This document shows positions 12,599 through 24,570 of a DNA stretch of 64,000 nucleotides, piece by piece. This DNA comes from Allantophomopsis cytisporea (Eukaryota > Ascomycota > Leotiomycetes > Phacidiales > Phacidiaceae): the NCBI GenBank assembly GCA_024752435.1, contig CP103020.1, positions 1,364,001 through 1,428,000 on the forward strand. The letters are read 5' to 3'. How positions within the stretch are numbered: position 1 is the stretch's first letter; every line of letters begins with the position of its first letter. The translations under genes were made by a program, and so were the position numbers. The notes under the pieces were generated by a model. That model made no database searches. It was not told the DNA's origin and was given only the letters and a program-made list of their open reading frames with translations.

Positions 12599-13648
12599 AT
12601 GCAGGGCTTCAATATGGGACGGTACGTCCCTCCGGAATTTGAAGGCACCACATCCGCCAACAAACTTGCAGGCAAGCATGCGCTGGGAAATCGTGCGAAT
12701 AAATCTTCTCAAGGAATCCTCACTGTTCGCTTTGAGATGCCATATCCTATATGGTGTACAACATGCCCCAAACCTACGATCATCGGTCAAGGCGTACGCT
12801 TCAACGCGGAAAAGAAGAAGGTTGGCAACTATTACAGCACACCAATTTTTAGCTTTCGCATGAAACATATCGCCTGTGGAGGTTCGATTGAGATCCGGAC
12901 TGATCCGAAAAATACAGCCTATGTGGTTACGGAGGGAGCGAGGAAGAGGGATACTGGAGAGGATAAGGTAGAGGAAGGAGATATCAAGATCTTGACTGCG
13001 GAAGAGAGGGAGAAACTAAGATCTGACGCATTTGCTTCGCTGGAGGGTAAGGTCGAGGATAAAAGACGATTGGATAATAGCAAGAAGCGGCTGGAAGAGA
13101 TCAAAGCCTTACAGGATGATCAGTGGGAAGATCCATATGAGCAGAGCAAGAGGCTTCGACGAGCGTTCAGAGCAGATCGCAAGGTCCGAGAACATCAGGC
13201 TGAGGTGTCTGGCGCATTGCAGGACAAAATGAGTCTTGGCATTGATCTTTTGCCTGAACGAGAAGAGGATGTACGACGAGCTGGCTTTGTCGAGTTTGGA
13301 GTTGTGGACCCGGAAGTAGCCATGTCAAAAGCCATATCGAAGCCTCTATTCACAACAAAACAACCGTCGAAGAATGCTCCGCTTGAAAGAGCGTCACGCA
13401 AGACAAAGGCTGCTGCACTTGTCGAAAAGCGTAGGGAGGATCTCGCCAAGGAGATTAGGTCAAATACTAGAGCTTCAACTGATCCATTTCTAATTCAGAA
13501 TCGATCTTTGGACGCTCAGAAGTCTACTCCTCGTGTTATTCCAGGTATCAAGCGCAAAAGAGAAGTTGTTGTAGAAGACGAAAGTCTAGACAAGGCATCA
13601 GTGCCACACAAATCGAGTCTTGGATTGGTAAATTATGAGTCTGATTAG
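12599..13648 (+). CDS. CWC16/CCDC130 (Yju2-like) splicing factor
   Basis: Single-exon gene, 349 aa. The start MQGFNMGRYVPPEFEG is the diagnostic N-terminus of the CCDC130 (YJU2B) branch of the CWC16 family, spliceosome-associated proteins related to yeast Yju2 that act around the first catalytic step. A zinc-binding core is visible: Cys53-x2-Cys56, then His90-x2-Cys93, where most family members have four cysteines, so one ligand appears to be His. After IRTDPKNTAYVV comes a long charged helical region (about 120-220, Lys/Arg/Glu-rich, probable coiled coil). The C-terminus is basic and disordered, with KRKRE near residue 321. The nucleus is the expected location. No intron signals are needed; the frame is continuous. 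Confidence 0.9.
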   Translation: MQGFNMGRYVPPEFEGTTSANKLAGKHALGNRANKSSQGILTVRFEMPYPIWCTTCPKPTIIGQGVRFNAEKKKVGNYYSTPIFSFRMKHIACGGSIEIRTDPKNTAYVVTEGARKRDTGEDKVEEGDIKILTAEEREKLRSDAFASLEGKVEDKRRLDNSKKRLEEIKALQDDQWEDPYEQSKRLRRAFRADRKVREHQAEVSGALQDKMSLGIDLLPEREEDVRRAGFVEFGVVDPEVAMSKAISKPLFTTKQPSKNAPLERASRKTKAAALVEKRREDLAKEIRSNTRASTDPFLIQNRSLDAQKSTPRVIPGIKRKREVVVEDESLDKASVPHKSSLGLVNYESD

Positions 13649-14106
13649 AGAGGAATGGGAAACGGTAAGGAGAGAGAACGAATACGGCGTTTATGGATAT
13701 ACCCATTTGCTTTACACACTAAATCAGTCATTGCTTGTATGATAAGGCCTGTTATGTTGGAGGCGCAATAGAAGTCCACGCTAGACGTTCAATCTATGAA
13801 GAGCTGTACCAGTAAGCTGTAAATTAACATCCCTCGGATAATCATTTATTGCCTCTTGCCGTACAATGTCGTTTTATCATGCCGTTTGATCTCATCTTTA
13901 GTATCAATAGATATAATCCCCGGGGCCTCGATGAAGTGCTGGTAATAGTTGATACAAACCACTCAACTCCCCATCATTTATTAAATGACCACAGCTTCAG
14001 GACAAACAATCCATACTCCTCATGAAGCGCTCATAAATCATCCCAGGCTACAAACCAGCAAGGTGATATATCTCATCTAATCCCATCCTCTCCTCTATTC
14101 GCCAAA
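13649..14106. other. Convergent 3' region (CWC16 / RING gene)
   Basis: Holds the 3' ends of two convergent genes; AT-rich, with no coding signal or repeat seen. Confidence 0.5.
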
Positions 14107-14598
14107 TCAAGCATACATATCATCCCACTCCTCCTCCTCATCCTCCACCTTCTCAACAACAACCTCCTTCTTCTTCCCCAAGACCTCCCGGTCCATGGGG
14201 CAATTCCCCTCCAGCAACAACCACGGTGCAATACACTCCAAATCGAACTTATGGCCGCCCTTACACGGCAACCTCACCACCAAACAATACGCATCATCCA
14301 AAAACCGCTCCGCACAAATCGCACAAGTCTCCTCGGCGCCCAAACTCTTCTTATCCACGCGCTCCAAGCCATCGATGAACTCCTGATTCACGCCCTTGAC
14401 CTTCCGCGGCGGCGACTCCGCCAACGCAGCAATCACCTCGTCCATTGATATCGCGAGCGGCGTGCGCGTGTCATTCGCAGCCAGTGATGACGAGTACAGG
14501 CTGTAAAGCGCGGCCATGTCCGCGGGTGTGGGCTCTGCGTGCACGTTCTGTGTGCCTTCTGTGGAGACTTGGCGGAGTTGCGAGAAGAAGGAGGACAT
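14107..14598 (-). CDS. Small RING-type zinc finger protein, putative E3 ubiquitin ligase
   Basis: Frame of 163 aa from MSSFFSQLRQ. The same frame is open up to position 14898, but those extra 100 residues look like translated leader, so the inner ATG is preferred. Residues 91-137 form a RING-H2-like finger: Cys92-x2-Cys95, Cys112-x3-His116, Cys122, Cys133-x2-Asp136. Asp119 sits where the fifth ligand normally is, and Asp136 replaces the last Cys, as in Rbx1-type RINGs where Asp can hold zinc. The C-terminus is a KKK patch followed by an acidic tail ending EEEEWDDMYA. The probable role is to recruit an E2 to a substrate; the substrate is unknown. Confidence 0.75.
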   Translation of the reverse strand: MSSFFSQLRQVSTEGTQNVHAEPTPADMAALYSLYSSSLAANDTRTPLAISMDEVIAALAESPPRKVKGVNQEFIDGLERVDKKSLGAEETCAICAERFLDDAYCLVVRLPCKGGHKFDLECIAPWLLLEGNCPMDREVLGKKKEVVVEKVEDEEEEWDDMYA

Positions 14599-16125
14599 GT
14601 CGACGCGCCGGCGGGTCGAGGGCTCCGACGGCTTGATGTTGTGCTCGACTGTGAGGGTTAGCTGCTGGCTTGCTATCAAGGGTTGATGGGATGGGATGGA
14701 CCTTCGTATGGTGATGCCATGACTGCGTAAGGTGCTGGATTTGCCGCGCTGAGATAGGAGTTCTTTCTGGGATTTAAAGATGATTAGAATATGAGAGATT
14801 GCCGATTGAGAGAGATTGTAGTGAGCTATATTCTTGTTCTGGATTGCCGGTAGAAAGAGAGGCTTTGAGGCAACACAGGCCGCGTTGATGGATATCATTT
14901 ATGGCTATTTACAGAGGCGGTCACGAATACTGCCGGCATTATTCGACGCATGAGGTAGCTTTACACGCTTCGGTAGTGAGGTATGAACCTTAGCTTAAGG
15001 TACTCTAAAGATACCCACGAGCCGCTTGAGATATGCCCAAGTCCTTGGTGACGAAAATATGAGGATAACGGGAGCTGCTATCACTTCTAAAAGCCATGAT
15101 AAACCGTATTGTTTCAATGTTTATATTTATACTGATAATTCACATGAACCTTAGAAAGATGGTGTCCACCAGAGTACATCCACACATTTTGACGTCTGTT
15201 GAAATTCCATAAGGTACCTTCAGCTGCATGTCGAATCACTTGATATGATCATAGAACAAAACAACGTCATTGTGAAAGACTCCCAAAAACAACCATATTT
15301 TGGACTATTGGGCAGTCATAACTAGTCTCATGTACGATAGGGGAAACGCGGAAGAAGCACAACGGACGGTTATGACGTATACGTTTTGAGAATCACCTCC
15401 ACATATACAAGCATCCTCCTAGAAGCCCCACACACTCGTTCCTTATCTTCGATATGGATGAGCAATACAGGGTTTAGACAAGAATCAAAGCATAGCCGTA
15501 CGTATCGCAATTCGACGCAGGACATTCAAGCACGTACCTCAGTGATTGCTTAAAGCTTAACGATTAATTTGGGCTCGAGGAATTTCTAACTTCCAGCACT
15601 TTTCTAGTCGCGAGAACCAGACCAGGCTCGAGTGGTCTCGTAGCCACTTCGCAGATCCAGAGCTTATCATTGTCATTCACAGCATGATCGTGTCTTTTCG
15701 GTAGACTTGCTTTATCATATCGATAAGCTCAGTTCTCAGATTCGACGGCAATCCGAATTACACAATGGTAAATACCGAAAGATGTAGCGCCCTATAGCAT
15801 GATTTTAGAAGTCTTCGAAGCATTGCAGATCAGAACACAAGAAAGAACCTCTCTTAATCACAAAAACAGCATGTCAAGACCCAGTCTTGACAATGCCTCG
15901 AAAAGATGATCAAATGGTAATTCTCAAATCTTTTGTCTTGAAATTCCGACGCTTGCTGCTATGACTGTAACTCCATTGTGTGAAGGAAAAAAGAACGCCT
16001 GTTAGCCTCCATCGTAAATTGGTTCGAGAAGGACATGATGACAAGAAAAGCAAAGTGAGAAATCCAGTCCGCCAAAAAACACCATATACTTGCAAGGACC
16101 ATTGAATTGCCTCCATATCCCAGCT
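14599..16125. other. Intergenic: RING promoter and SPF30 downstream region
   Basis: About 1.5 kb with no supported gene. The left 300 bp keep an open frame continuous with the RING gene, probably its 5' leader. The rest is AT-rich with many stops on both strands and no repeat seen. Confidence 0.5.
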
Positions 16126-17100
16126 CTACTGATACTCCTCATCTCCGGCCGTGTTGTAAATATGACGACTTCGGGTTTGGTCTTTGCGCATCGTTTGTCC
16201 CGAACCGGTGAATCCAACTACCGTAAGTCAGTCCATGTACTCTAACAAAATCATGTAACTTACCTCTTCCATTTACACCTTCAGGTGTTCTGAACATACT
16301 CTCCTTCTTCGCAGCCTTTCCGAACTTGCCCTTAGCAGCAAAGTCCTGCCACTTGCTCTTGCCAGCCTCCAGCTCCTTGTTCGCCTTGATCTTCTTTGCA
16401 ATCTTAGCCGGTCGAGCAGGACCATCACTGACCTTACTTGGCTCCTTCTTTGTCTGCTGAGCGAGCTCTGGGTTGATATCGGCGGCGGCAGAGATAACGC
16501 TCGAGTTCGCGGGAGTGGGTGTGGATGAAGAGGAAGCAACTGGTGTGCCATCAGCTTTGCGCTTGTTGGTAATGGGTTTGATGTCCTTTGCTCGAAGAGT
16601 CTCGGTCGTATCATAGCTCTTGAACTTGACAATGTAAATGGGTGCAGTTGACGAGCCGGTGATCGATGTGATACGCGCTGGATAGAAGCCCTTGTCGCCG
16701 GAGTGCCACTTCGCGAGCACCGTGTCATTGACGGAGAAGTTCATCGGCGCATTGCTACTTTCGCTTTCTGCTGGCTCCTGTGCCGCCGTCTTCTTGAATG
16801 CTGGGTGGTTCTCGCGCGACCATTTCTCCTTCACGGGCGGCGCTGCGGCCTGAACAGGTTTTCCTGGTGCTGGAGAAGGCTTTAGTTCTGCGATCGCGGT
16901 TTCGGTGAGGGCAATGACTTCTTCCAGTTCGGTCTTTAAGCCTTGGAGTTCTGCATTGTCGGGATCTGCTTGTAAGCCAAGCTGCACTGTTTCTAACTGC
17001 CATGGTGCGTTAGTTGTGCTTCTTCAAATGTGTGACGCCAACGCACCTGCAGCTTGTACTCTTTCACTTCTGCCTCAAAGGCCGCAACTTCGCTGCTCAT
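16126..17100 (-). CDS. SPF30/SMNDC1-like Tudor domain splicing factor
   Basis: Three exons (17100-17047, 16996-16264, 16217-16126; introns 50 and 46 nt), 292 aa, phases consistent. SPF30 is needed for tri-snRNP recruitment to the pre-spliceosome; its Tudor domain binds symmetrically dimethylated Arg on Sm proteins. Visible: an N-terminal helix (MSSEVAAFEAEVKEYKLQ), a conserved Gln/Leu/Glu-rich helical stretch to about residue 57, a Tudor domain at about 103-160 (VLAKWHSGDKGFYPARI...IVKFKSYDTTETL), a basic linker and the very typical family tail: SKWQDF, KESMFRTPEGVNGRVGFTGS, then MRKDQTRSRHIY. The last intron splits that conserved tail, and splicing restores it exactly, which supports the model. 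Confidence 0.9.
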
Positions 17101-20100
17101 TCTGCTATTCTTTTCAAGGGGTACAACTGGTAGGTTGTTACTTTAAAGGTGCTTGAGAATATCTGGGGTTGTGTAGCGAAAGTGACCAACAGTCAATCGG
17201 AGTCTGACGTTGTGTTCTGCATCGCTGCCATCAGTGCTTCAACGTTGAAGATGTAGCGGCAAGCCGCAACGCTAAACCTAATTTGGATATTTGCGGGTAA
17301 AGTGACGATAAGGAATTGAAATAACTGCACGAGGTCTTACTTAAGTCGTTAAATTAAGGTCCTTCACCTATTTGCGGCCGCGACGCATCATTACCGCCAA
17401 CAATCTTTTCTGTTTTATCCAAGCAGAAAGTTGTTTTGGTCTTCTTTTCCTTTCAGAATGAGGGCGACTATTTCTGAATATTCAGATCAAGAGGCATTCA
17501 GATGTGCAAAGTGATTGTCACTATGGAGTAAGGTACCGATCCCCTACCTACTCTATGCATATCGTCTTCTTGGCAAGACACAGGAAAACGAACTGAAGTA
17601 AATACGTACCCAACACTCGTATACAACATACCGGTATTCGGAGCAACAATACTTCGAAGCGAAGGTATGCTATGGCTATCGCCGAAGTAGGCAATTCCGG
17701 TACCTGATCACAGATGACGAGGCTTGAATCTACAGTCAGAGCGCCTCTTGAAGACAGGAACGGTGCCAATACCGCAGCTACTCTCTTGCTTTACTCCACG
17801 ACCACCAGGACCCTGACGCGAAGATTGTCATCCGGTAACAAATGTGTGCTCGGATGAACTGAATACACAATGCAAAAAACCATGAACCCTGAGCCTCGAT
17901 CATCCAAGCTATGTATGCAATCGAACAAGTATCTGCATGGTGGATTGAATCTCTCGCGACCATCACATCGTCTCCATTCTTTTCTACTCTAAGAATACAA
18001 ATGATATGATGATATGGAGAAGGAAAAGCGATGGTTGAAGATCTCTCAGACCACGAACGACAGCACGGAGTTCTATGTATCCGTACGGCTTAAACTGGGC
18101 TCTCACTCTTGGGTTGTATGTGTATACGGATATTGCCGGTTCTAGGCCATTGATGCGTGTGTGACTGTGTGGTTGAGCCGTGAAGAAAGAGTCATACCTT
18201 AATGTAGGTGAGGTCTGGCGGGGTTAGAGGGGCTGAGGCAATAAAGTCCGAGGCACATCGCATGGCACACCACGCCTCTTCTCCATCGAATCCATTGAAT
18301 GTGATCGGGGGGGCTATGGTGCCATGGTTTGGTGGATGGTGGTTGGTGGTCGTTGCCGGTTGGCGGCTCATGGCTCATGATGAATGGTGAGAAACTCAAT
18401 ATCGACTCTAGTCTTCTATTTCATGACAAGCACGAAGGAAGATGGAAGGAGGGCGGAGATGAGGATCAACGCACTGTATGGACTGAAGTTCAAAAGATGA
18501 GGTAGTACTTTGAAATACTAGTATTCCAAATATCTCAAGTGGTTGGTGTTGTAGGGCACTTCATGCTCCATAAACTCACTTCGATTCCGTCAGGTACAGT
18601 TACTCCGCACGCAGCATAGAAAAAGAGGATCTCCCAGCGATACTTATCGAATATAAGTCTTTCTGTGCCTGAACATACACTCTATGGCGTAGCAGATGAT
18701 AGCTTCGACTCTCCATGAGAAATACAACTCATGGTAAAGTAGTATTAGTAGTATGGTCGCATGGAACTGGACCCTCTACCACTTTCTATGGAGTCAATGT
18801 CATAAACCACCCTATTTTGTCCACGGATGGAGACAAAACAGCACACTATTTGTCTGCTTGTTTTGTGTACGGATCCCTCCCTCTCGTTCTTCGCATGTTG
18901 CTGTCTAGCTTCTTTGTTCTCCCCTTAATTTTCTGTAGGATCGCTTCGGCTTTTATTTTTGATTCTTTTTGGTACTTTTGGAGTCTGGATTCTGGATTCT
19001 GCAATCTGACCGTACGTACTATTTTCCAATATTCCAGGTCCTTCGACATGATCTCACCATGCTGTTTATGGCTTAGCCTTTGCCTTGTGCTAGTACCAAA
19101 CTCAAATCTGATTTATAAGCTTTTTGTTTTTGCAGCAACCGCATCAGTCACAGCAGTCAACGCAGGGCCCCCGCCATTTTTTTTATTTTTTTATTTTTAA
19201 TTTTTTTTAACAGATGGAGAGATTCGACGGACACTTCCCAGTCCCAGTGCCAGTGCCATACACTATGGGGCAGAGGCAAGGCACTCCTCATGTACCTTAC
19301 TGCAGTATCTTGCACTGTGCTGTGATGCTGCGACTCGCCTCTGCTACTCATGCTGCAAGTCTATTCCTCCGCACTCCGACCACCATAGCCACCCAATCAT
19401 CCACCCTCCCCCATCCATCACCCACCACAACCCATCAATCAACTCACCAGTGACGCTTGTCATACAATCCTGCTCACACTGCTTTGGTGCTTTAAGACCT
19501 TATTCCTCTGCTTCCATCAGGTGCATCAGCGTGCTCATGTCTATGTATCGCCTCTCTGGCTCTACTTACTCCCTCCTCTCCCCTCTCCCCCCCCCTTCTA
19601 CTGACCCTCGTCTCCTCTCACATTCCACTGTACCATTCACATCTGTATCAGCATTGCCCCCTACCTCACTGTAATAATATGCCCTGCCAAGTACCTGACT
19701 GCTGAACACAGTCACACATTATTTCACCTTATCCGATACTACTGACATGTGTATTTGGCGAGTGAGAGTGAGTAAGGCGTAAGGGATCTACTACTAATCA
19801 TCACAAATATTCCTACATATCGGATTCCCCACTAACCCAAGACTTACTCTCTCCTTCCAACACCTAACGCACAAAAAACAAAAAAAAGAAGAAGAAGAAG
19901 AAGAAAAGAAAAGAGAGGGGAGAATCTATACTTTGGTCTCCATATTCTGTTGACCTAATCCCGTAAAAACAAACGACCAAGCAACAGAAAACATAAGGCT
20001 CCTTTCAGTGCCATTCCAGCTCACCTCACTTGGCTTTCTCTCTAACCCGCCAGCTTCTCTATCTCTACAACATCAACATCAATATCAACATCAATATAAA

Positions 20101-20503
20101 CATTGAGTCAGAGTCAGAGCCAGAGTCATCGTCATCGTCACTGTCAGAATCGAGGTCGATAAAGGACCAATTTACCACTACAGCTACTTGTACTAAACAC
20201 ATTGCCACCCTGCTCTGCTTCTACCCGAAGCACTTGGTGAAAAGAGGTGGGCAGTTCAAACCCCCGACGGCATCGGCTTGAAATCCCCCCACTCGATAGC
20301 GGGCGCCCCATACTACCACCAAAGAACAACAATCAGCGCTACAGAAACGACCTTTCGATTGAAACTTCCAGACTGGTCAACTCCTCTTCCCACTACCACA
20401 TCCCCTACATTCCTCCGAATTCCCACAATCGTCATTGAAGATCGTCCTCTTGTCACCCAATTCGAAAGTATCAGAGCCCTGTCAACTCCCAGCCCGAGTG
20501 CTG
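17101..20503. other. 3.4-kb divergent region upstream of SPF30 and AP-1
   Basis: No supported gene. The right third (19860-20500) is probably the long AP-1 leader: it has an AAG-rich purine tract (19880-19920) and an ATCAAC/ATCAAT low-complexity stretch (20068-20100). A TGAGTCA element, the consensus of Gcn4/AP-1 bZIP dimers, lies at 20105-20111. T-rich tracts occur at 19178-19210. Confidence 0.5.
20105..20111 (+). promoter_or_regulatory. TGAGTCA bZIP element upstream of the AP-1 gene
   Basis: A perfect palindromic AP-1/Gcn4-type heptamer about 400 bp before the AP-1 start codon, followed by imperfect GAGTCAGAGTC copies. It suggests cross- or auto-regulation by a bZIP factor, but a single 7-mer match is weak evidence. 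Confidence 0.3.
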
Positions 20504-22542
20504 ATGGATCTTTCGACTACCCAAAAGCAGCGAGCCACTGTCCAGCACGATCTTAGACTTTCACCTCATCAACAGAGCTTACTGTTTGCCGCTCTCAATT
20601 CCAACAAGCCATCTTCCGTCGATAATACAAACAATTCATCAGCAACGAAAGACGACATGGCTTCCATGGCCTTCAACGAGTCGCCTATTCGCGAAGAGCC
20701 AGGCTCCGGCGCTCTCGGAGCCTTTGACGACAGTCCTTTTATTGACTACGACTACGACTTTGATGTGGAAGGCAACTTCGATTATGATCTCAACAATGGA
20801 TCTCAGGGACAAATGATTGGCACACTTCCGGGAACAACATCGTCGTCAGATGGCGGCGATACCGAAACCGGTCACGAAAAGAGAAGTCATCCGGATGACG
20901 ACGAAGATGATGACGAGGGAGGTGGAAAGCGCAGGGAGGGTGATGATAAGACGTCAAAGAAGCCAGGGAGAAAGCCCTTGACTTCCGAGCCTACATCTGT
21001 ATGTTCTGCATCCTCTCATCCGTGAATGATCCACGTTCTGATAAGTATCAACAGAAGCGCAAGGCTCAGAACCGTGCTGCTCAACGAGCATTCCGGGAAC
21101 GTAAGGAAAAGCATTTGAAGGACCTGGAGACCAAGGTTCAGGACTTGCAGAAGGCTTCGGAGTCTGCCAACAACGAAAACAGTATTCTCCGCTCACAAAT
21201 TGAGAAGATGTCTAGTGAGTTGCGTGAGTATAAGAAGAGATTATCTTTAGCAAGTGGTGGTCGCGCATCGTCGTTCGGCAGCAGCATGCCACCATATTTG
21301 GCCAACGGAGCCTTTGGTGGTAACGCTGTTAACAACCCAAATAATGTCAACTTCCAATTCGAATTCCCCAAATTTGGTGCCATCCCTACGTCGACGATCA
21401 AGCCTGCACAGAAGGATGCAGCCAAGTCAACAACTTCTCCATCCTACCCTACTCCATCAGACAGAAGCAATTCTAGTCCAACTGGAACCTTACATCGTGG
21501 TTCAAGCCATGATAGTAACACTCAATCCCAATACAACCAAAATGACATGTCTAGCCTTTCGGGTCTGTTTAGTCCATCAATCTTGAATACTGTCAATAAA
21601 AACAACTCCATGGACTATATATCACAACCAGACTCAAACGAATCAAGGACCGATTCAATCGGCGGTCAAAACAGCTCTGGACAGAACACCTCTTACAGCT
21701 CGCCATCCGTTTCATCGAATTCTCAAAATGGTCAGGGACCAAGCTCATCTTGTGGCACATCACCTGAGCCAAGCCTACAATCGCCGTCGACTCTTGCAAC
21801 TGGAGATTTCGGACTGAGCACTATTGGTGAAGAGCATCAGTGTACCAACACCAATGAAGGTGAGACTTCCTTTTGTGAAAAGTTAAATATGGCTTGCGGC
21901 AATCCGAACAACCCTATTCCCAGAGTAATGTCTAAAACTGGGATTGCTCCAGGGGTGACCGATTCCTTCGATGTGAATGGTATCGATTGGTTCGCCCAAC
22001 AAAACAACAACACCTTCGATCCAGTCCTCTTCGGCGATTACAGGGAGCCCCAGAACAACATCCTCTCTGGCACGACGTTTGACGACTCCTTCTTCAACTC
22101 TGCTATTGACCTACCTGACTTCTCCTCTCCATTCAACATCGAGCCTTCTCCTACAGCCAACACGGCTGCCCCCGCTGCCCAACATAAAAGTCTTGTAGAA
22201 GAAATCGACGAGAAGCAGGACGAGGAAGAAGAAGTTGTTCCCGGCGATGATCGTGAGAACATGCTTGACTGCAACAAAATGTGGTCAGTATCCCCGCCTC
22301 TCACGTCATCTTACAACACGTTGACAGAAGATAGGACCGCCATCCAAAATTGCCCCAAGGTACAAAGCGGCGAGTTTGATCTCGATGGCCTGTGTACCCA
22401 ACTACGCCAGCAGGCAAAGTGCTCTGAGACTGGTGCTGTCGTTGACCGCAAAGATTTCAACCAGATTTTCAGCGAGTACGTGACCAAGGATAAGGCTGAC
22501 GAAGCTGCTGGCAAGATCGCCGCCGCCGCACAGAAGGCTTAG
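20504..22542 (+). CDS. AP-1/Yap1-type bZIP oxidative-stress transcription factor
   Basis: Two exons (20504-20998 and 21055-22542; 56-nt intron), 660 aa. The splice joins ...SEPTS to KRKAQNRAAQRAFRERKE, restoring the basic region. It activates antioxidant genes when disulfides mask its nuclear export signal. Domains: acidic N-terminal part, with a DYDYDFD run and a DDDEDDDE run before the KKPGRKP patch; bZIP at about 166-230 with leucine heptads; a Ser/Asn/Gln-rich middle; n-CRD with Cys439 and Cys446 (FCEKLNMAC); c-CRD with Cys571, Cys612 and Cys621. The 9-residue spacing of the last two equals that of yeast Yap1 Cys620 and Cys629, a strong family mark. The start ATG is the first in-frame one after a long leader; the frame is open further upstream but without ATG. 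Confidence 0.93.
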
Positions 22543-24570
22543 GAGCATTACATCGGCTTGGGAAATTAACATCAAACTAACTTGGACATTGGGCTCGTTT
22601 GGTACACGGCGTCTTTTACATGAAAATGAGATAACTCTTTCCGGATTGGGGTTTCTAGGTTTTTCATCATTCACATTGGATTTTTCGGGGAAGGAACTTA
22701 TTAGGAAGGGGAATTGGGTTTTTGCACATTATGAACACTCATATCGTTGTTCCGTGGCTATGAAATCACTTGGCTACGTTCTATTGCTTTGCTTTGCTTT
22801 TTCTACTTGCTTGCTTGCTTATATTCTACACTTTGAGATAGTAGGGCGGTGTTTTCCATGAATTCCCTTGATTCATCGTCCATCTTGCTCCTTTCTCATT
22901 CTTTGATGATTGGTGTCTTTATCTGAGGAGGAATGTGCTTTTGCTGGCTTCCTTGTGGCTGACTTATTTGGTTTCATTTTTGGCTGATGCTTTCTACTCA
23001 TCTCATATCTTGATGTACTCGGTTTCTACTGGTTTTCTATTTGTGCTCTTCTGGGATGGGCGGGCGATGGTGGACGAACGCATTGCTGTGTAGCTTAATG
23101 GTCGTTCGTTCAATTGACACTCATTATGTTTATATGCTTCAAGATGTGAGGGTTTGCTTTGATATTGTGATATGATGATGAAAGTGGTAACTGAGAAGGG
23201 AGGTGAGGCAATCTTGGTTTCTAGTAACCAGACATGTTGCAAGCCAACTTCAGATATAGACCTATAGAAGAGAGCGGCGCTGGCTCTTATCGTATCTTAA
23301 CCCCATGTACAAGATGCAATTCCCCTCTTATAAGATCTTGGTCTTCTATCTATAAGATACGTTGGATGAATAGAGCATCACATGAGACACAACCATTATT
23401 TGCTTGAGTACAACAAATTACATATGACACATCTACATGCTCATTAAAAGCGCAACAACAACAACTCACATCATAAATCCTCAACTCTAAAGGCAAAGTT
23501 TGAATTCCCAGCCCTATCCTCCGGCATATAGAAACCCTCTAGATCTTCAAAGTACATATACCCTGCACGCACACAAGCAAGATTCCACCCTCAATGCCAC
23601 CATCTCGTCACTTTCTCACGCACCCACGAGCCGCGGACTTTCCACTCCCCTCCTGGAGCCGCGGACTTGTTCGTAGACAATCTCCGGAGTCGGGTTTTAC
23701 ATCATTACACGACAGATGCCAAGGTCGGGAACGTTGCAGTCATGGATGCGCCCTGCTGGGCTGGATCGGTCGGTGGTCGGGATCCTGCTCACCTCAGCTT
23801 TGGGTGTGTGCTTGAGCGGCGTAAGCTTGTTGCCTGGGAGGGGGGCATGTGAACGTGTTTGGTACCCCGGCAGTTACATACTACATGGGGGACCTGTTGA
23901 TGGAATAGATGCTTGTAGTTTGGTGTTTTTGATGTTGGAGTTTTTAGGGGGGTTGGCTGGGAATGTGCTTTGGGAGGTGGTTTTTTGATGCCAATGATTT
24001 TGTAGGTAAGGGTGAGAACAATCCGGGAGATTTGGTAGTTTGTTCTCGTATTGTCCTGTAACATAATGTATACCGAGGTAGTTTGTATTTATTGTTTGGC
24101 TGAACTGCGTGGAAGAGAGATATAAATTGAAGAGTTGCGGAAGATTCTATCAGATGAGAAGCTCGGAAGTATACCATCGACTACTTATTTTGTTTTGTAA
24201 AAAGCTTAGAGACAGGAACAATTCTTAAGCAATCAAGTTGACATTTGAAAGTGAACGACAAATGCCCAATACATTTTACGATCTACTATATTTATTGTAT
24301 ACATATACTTATATATGTGAGGTAGTAGTCGAGTGCTTCTGGTGCTTCAATGATAAAGCTGAGGCCACCACCACACCAGACCAGCTCGATTTGATATCTA
24401 AGAGATGTCTGAGGCAGCTTACCTTCCTCGGCAGGCATAGACACAAAAACAAAATGAGCAAAAAAAAGTAATCCTTAAACGCAGCAGAAGAATTGAGATG
24501 CAACCCTGAAGTTCAGATCTCATCAACCCCAATACAAAAAATATACAGAAAAATACCAAAAAAATGTTGT
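22543..24570. other. Intergenic: AP-1 3' region to tRNA-Leu
   Basis: About 2 kb without a supported gene; T-rich 3' UTR-like sequence on the left. Short open frames at 23594-23988 have no recognisable domain. The Pol III terminator of the tRNA gene sits at 24558-24564. Confidence 0.5.
24558..24564 (-). terminator. Pol III T7 terminator of tRNA-Leu
   Basis: A run of seven T on the minus strand begins 7 nt beyond the tRNA 3' end, a standard RNA polymerase III stop. Confidence 0.8.

Noticed and set aside
14599..14898. N-terminal extension of the RING protein
   Set aside because: The frame is open, but the residues look like translated leader; the inner ATG gives a normal small RING protein.
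18715..19200. 161-codon frame upstream of AP-1
   Set aside because: Phe/Leu-rich because of T-rich DNA, ends in a poly-T tract; no coding character.
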